NCBI GenBank assembly: GCA_902492555.1
Contig: CABUMH010000091.1
Span: forward strand, 1-15,679
Origin: Eisenbergiella sp900555195
GTDB lineage: Bacteria; Bacillota; Clostridia; Lachnospirales; Lachnospiraceae
Direction of reading: 5' to 3'
DNA: 15,679 nucleotides
The translations under genes were made by a program, and so were the position numbers. Within the stretch, counting starts at the first letter, position 1. Each line of letters begins with the position of its first letter. The notes beneath the pieces were generated by a model. That model saw only the letters and a list, made by a program, of their open reading frames with translations, had not been told where the DNA came from and searched no databases. Positions 13,832 to 15,679 of this stretch are shown in pieces.

Positions 13832-13878
13832 AGACCGTATGCGGGGGAATCTCCATACGGGTGGAAGGTCTCCTTCCA
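13832..13878 (+). terminator. Paired hairpins after purB
   Basis: CCGTATG (13835-13841) pairs with CATACGG (13854-13860), and TGGAAG (13862-13867) pairs with CTTCCA (13873-13878). AGACC (13832-13836) could instead pair with GGTCT (13867-13871) and would compete with both. No T-run follows. They probably mark the 3' end of purB or control readthrough into purA. Confidence 0.4.
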
Positions 13879-13927
13879 TGGGGAACAATCATAAACTGTA
13901 CTTATTTTTAACATAATAAATATTGAT

Positions 13928-13956
13928 TTTACTTATAAAAGATTATAGGATATAAT
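13928..13956 (+). promoter_or_regulatory. purA promoter
   Basis: A consensus TATAAT (13951-13956) lies 17 bp from TTTACT (13928-13933), in a strongly AT-rich patch (about 13886-13970) that stands out from its surroundings. TACTTAT is repeated 31 bp apart (13899-13905, 13930-13936), and TTTACTT (13928-13934) is inverted at 13961-13967 (AAGTAAA). These are possible operator elements, though AT-rich DNA makes chance repeats likely. Confidence 0.65.
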
Positions 13957-13974
13957 CAGTAAGTAAAAGACAGG

Positions 13975-14014
13975 AAGGCAGGTTTTTTACGGTTTGAGTG
14001 GAAGCCTGCCTTTT
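13975..14014 (+). terminator. Early attenuator hairpin in the purA leader
   Basis: AAGGCAGG (13975-13982) pairs with CCTGCCTT (14005-14012), followed by two more T's; the loop of 22 bases begins with a T-run. It forms within about 50 nt of the predicted start (about 13963) and about 80 nt before purA, so it would stop most transcripts early unless prevented. No known riboswitch core was recognised. Confidence 0.5.
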
Positions 14015-14093
14015 GCTGTGAAGAGAGGTTTTCATAGCGGAGCTGCTGTTTGTGCGGGGGATTCGCATAAAGCGCTTCGGAATGGAGGTAAGA

Positions 14094-15386
14094 ATGGTTA
14101 AAGCGGTAGTAGGAGCAAACTGGGGAGACGAAGGAAAGGGAAAAATTACAGATATGCTGGCCAGGGAAGCGGATATCATCGTCCGTTTTCAGGGAGGCGC
14201 GAATGCAGGGCATACGATTGTGAATGATTATGGTAAATTCGCTCTGCACACCCTGCCTTCCGGCGTTTTCTACGGACATACCACCAGCGTGATCGGAAAT
14301 GGTGTGGCCCTGAATATTCCTGTCCTGATCGGAGAGATCAAATCCATCACGGATCGGGACGTACCCATGCCGAAGATCCTGGTATCTGACAGGGCACAGA
14401 TCGTGATGCCTTATCATATCCTTTTCGACCAGTATGAAGAAGAGCGTTTGGGCGGCAAGTCTTTTGGCTCCACCAAGTCTGGAATCGCTCCGTTCTATTC
14501 TGATAAATATGCCAAGATCGGTTTTCAGGTGTGCGAGCTGTTCGATGAGAAAGGGCTGAGGGAGAAGCTGGAGCGCGTGGTTGTTACGAAGAATGTGCTC
14601 CTTGAGCATCTGTATCATAAGCCGCTTCTGGATGTGGAAGAACTGTTTGCAACACTGATGGAGTATAAGGAGATGATCGCGCCTTATGTATGCGATACCG
14701 CTCTTTTCCTGGAAAATGCGATTGCCGAAGGCAAGACCGTTCTGCTGGAAGGGCAGCTTGGAACGTTAAAGGATCCGGATCACGGAATCTATCCCATGGT
14801 TACTTCCTCCTCCACGCTGGCCGCTTACGGAGCGATTGGAGCGGGCATCCCTCCCTATGAGATCAAGCAGGTGGTCACCGTTTGTAAGGCGTATTCCTCA
14901 GCTGTGGGAGCCGGAGCCTTTGTTTCGGAAATCTTCGGAGAAGAAGCGGATGAATTAAGGCGCCGGGGCGGAGACGGAGGCGAATACGGCGCAACAACGG
15001 GAAGACCCCGCCGCATGGGCTGGTTTGACTGCGTGGCTTCCAAGTATGGCTGCCGTCTGCAGGGAACCACAGACGTGGCGTTTACCGTGCTGGACGTGCT
15101 GGGATATCTGGATGAGATTCCGGTGTGCACGGCCTATGAGATCGACGGAGAGGAAACAGAGGAGTTCCCTGTAACCTGGAAGCTGGAGAAGGCAAAACCG
15201 GTGCTCACAACGCTTCCGGGCTGGAAATGTGATATCCGCGGTATCCGCAAGTATGAAGATCTTCCCGAAAACTGCAGAAAATATGTGGAATTCGTGGAGC
15301 AGCATATCGGATATCCGATCACCATGGTCAGCAACGGGCCGGGCAGGGATGACATTATTTACAGGCAGAGCCCGCTGAAAAAATAA
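14094..15386 (+). CDS. purA: Adenylosuccinate synthetase (PurA)
   Basis: A 430-aa cytoplasmic enzyme of usual length. It uses GTP to join aspartate to IMP, giving adenylosuccinate, which PurB then splits to AMP. The ATG at 14094 has GGAGG (14084-14088) 5 bases upstream; the GTG at 14052 is rejected because it adds a non-family N-terminal extension. Motifs: P-loop GDEGKGK (11-17) with the catalytic Asp12, GGANAGHTI (34-42) with catalytic His40, a central EGQLGTLKD that replaces the more usual EGAQGTLLD, then TTGRPRRMGWFD and NGPGRDDII near the C-terminus. It has its own promoter and attenuator-like leader, so it can be controlled apart from purC and purB. Confidence 0.97.
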   Translation: MVKAVVGANWGDEGKGKITDMLAREADIIVRFQGGANAGHTIVNDYGKFALHTLPSGVFYGHTTSVIGNGVALNIPVLIGEIKSITDRDVPMPKILVSDRAQIVMPYHILFDQYEEERLGGKSFGSTKSGIAPFYSDKYAKIGFQVCELFDEKGLREKLERVVVTKNVLLEHLYHKPLLDVEELFATLMEYKEMIAPYVCDTALFLENAIAEGKTVLLEGQLGTLKDPDHGIYPMVTSSSTLAAYGAIGAGIPPYEIKQVVTVCKAYSSAVGAGAFVSEIFGEEADELRRRGGDGGEYGATTGRPRRMGWFDCVASKYGCRLQGTTDVAFTVLDVLGYLDEIPVCTAYEIDGEETEEFPVTWKLEKAKPVLTTLPGWKCDIRGIRKYEDLPENCRKYVEFVEQHIGYPITMVSNGPGRDDIIYRQSPLKK

Positions 15387-15472
15387 AGGGAGCGAACGAC
15401 GGATGCCAGGCTGCACGCATCATGCATGAAGAGACATTGGTGTGGCCTGCTGAGAGATCTGTGCGGTTCGGA

Positions 15473-15511
15473 AGAAGAAGAGGGGAACAGAAAGCCTCTC
15501 TTCTTCTGTTT
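15473..15511 (+). terminator. purA terminator hairpin
   Basis: AGAAGAAGAGGGG (15473-15485) pairs with CCTCTCTTCTTCT (15495-15507), 13 pairs with one G-U, around a 9-base loop. GTTT follows. The stem is long and purine/pyrimidine-biased, but the T-tract is short. Confidence 0.6.
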
Positions 15512-15562
15512 CGCAGGGGAAGGCAAAATTTATGCCGCTTGTGGCGGCGGACGGGAGCAGGA

Positions 15563-15679
15563 ATGGTTCAGAATCTGGAATATTACAAGGTGTTCTACGA
15601 GGTGGCGCGCTGCGGTTCTGTGACGTTGGCCGCCAGACAACTGTCCATCAGCCAGCCTGCGGTGAGCCAGTCTGTCAAG
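15563..15679 (+). CDS. LysR-family regulator, N-terminal fragment
   Basis: The first 39 codons of a gene cut by the window edge. ATG start with GGGAG (15553-15557) 5 bases upstream. The translation has the LysR winged-helix pattern: LEYYKVFYEVARCGSVTLAA, then the recognition helix region LSISQPAVSQSVK. LysR proteins are usually about 300 aa with a C-terminal effector domain that is not visible here, so its target and ligand cannot be judged. It lies after the purA terminator and probably belongs to the next transcription unit. Confidence 0.9.
   Translation, partial: MVQNLEYYKVFYEVARCGSVTLAARQLSISQPAVSQSVK

Noticed and set aside
13923..13956. TTGATT at 13923 as the -35 of purA
   Set aside because: The 22-bp spacing to TATAAT is too long; TTTACT at 13928 gives 17 bp.

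Overview
The window looks like chromosomal DNA of a Lachnospiraceae-type Firmicute (Clostridia). The evidence is a DUF5717/DUF5716-like gene pair, AGGAGG-type ribosome sites, TTG starts, sigma-A-like promoters and Clostridia-style purine and amino-acid transport genes. No tRNA, rRNA, CRISPR array, transposase or phage gene was found. The family names DUF5716 and DUF5717 come from recognising sequence patterns, not from a search.

Layout. (1) 1-281: leader with a promoter; all three forward frames are open, so any upstream gene end is unresolved. (2) 282-6098: a tight three-gene operon encoding a 1200-aa DUF5717-like helical/beta scaffold, a DUF5716-like actin/Hsp70-fold protein and a TPR protein. 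Its function is unknown, and it is the best candidate for an undescribed system. (3) 6217-7981: a divergent pair, a Crp/Fnr-family regulator (minus) and a ferredoxin-like protein (plus). Between them lies an 18-bp palindrome centred 41.5 bp upstream of the inferred ferredoxin transcription start, the geometry of a class II activator site. (4) 8005-8372: a gene-free, nearly complete palindrome of about 368 bp with arms of about 166 and 170 bases. (5) 8551-11123: a polar amino-acid ABC transporter (lipoprotein, permease, ATPase), with a clean terminator between the lipoprotein and the permease. (6) 11484-15386: purC, purB and purA, each preceded by structured leader or intergenic DNA. (7) 15563-end: the first 39 codons of a LysR-type regulator.

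How the genes work together. PurC joins aspartate to CAIR, PurB removes fumarate from SAICAR and from adenylosuccinate, and PurA joins aspartate to IMP. The purine block therefore gathers the enzymes that add nitrogen from aspartate on the way to AMP. The regulator/ferredoxin pair resembles redox or nitrosative-stress modules of anaerobes. The first operon combines a ring-free actin-fold protein with two helical-repeat partners, which suggests a scaffold or chaperone-like complex, but nothing in the sequence gives its client.
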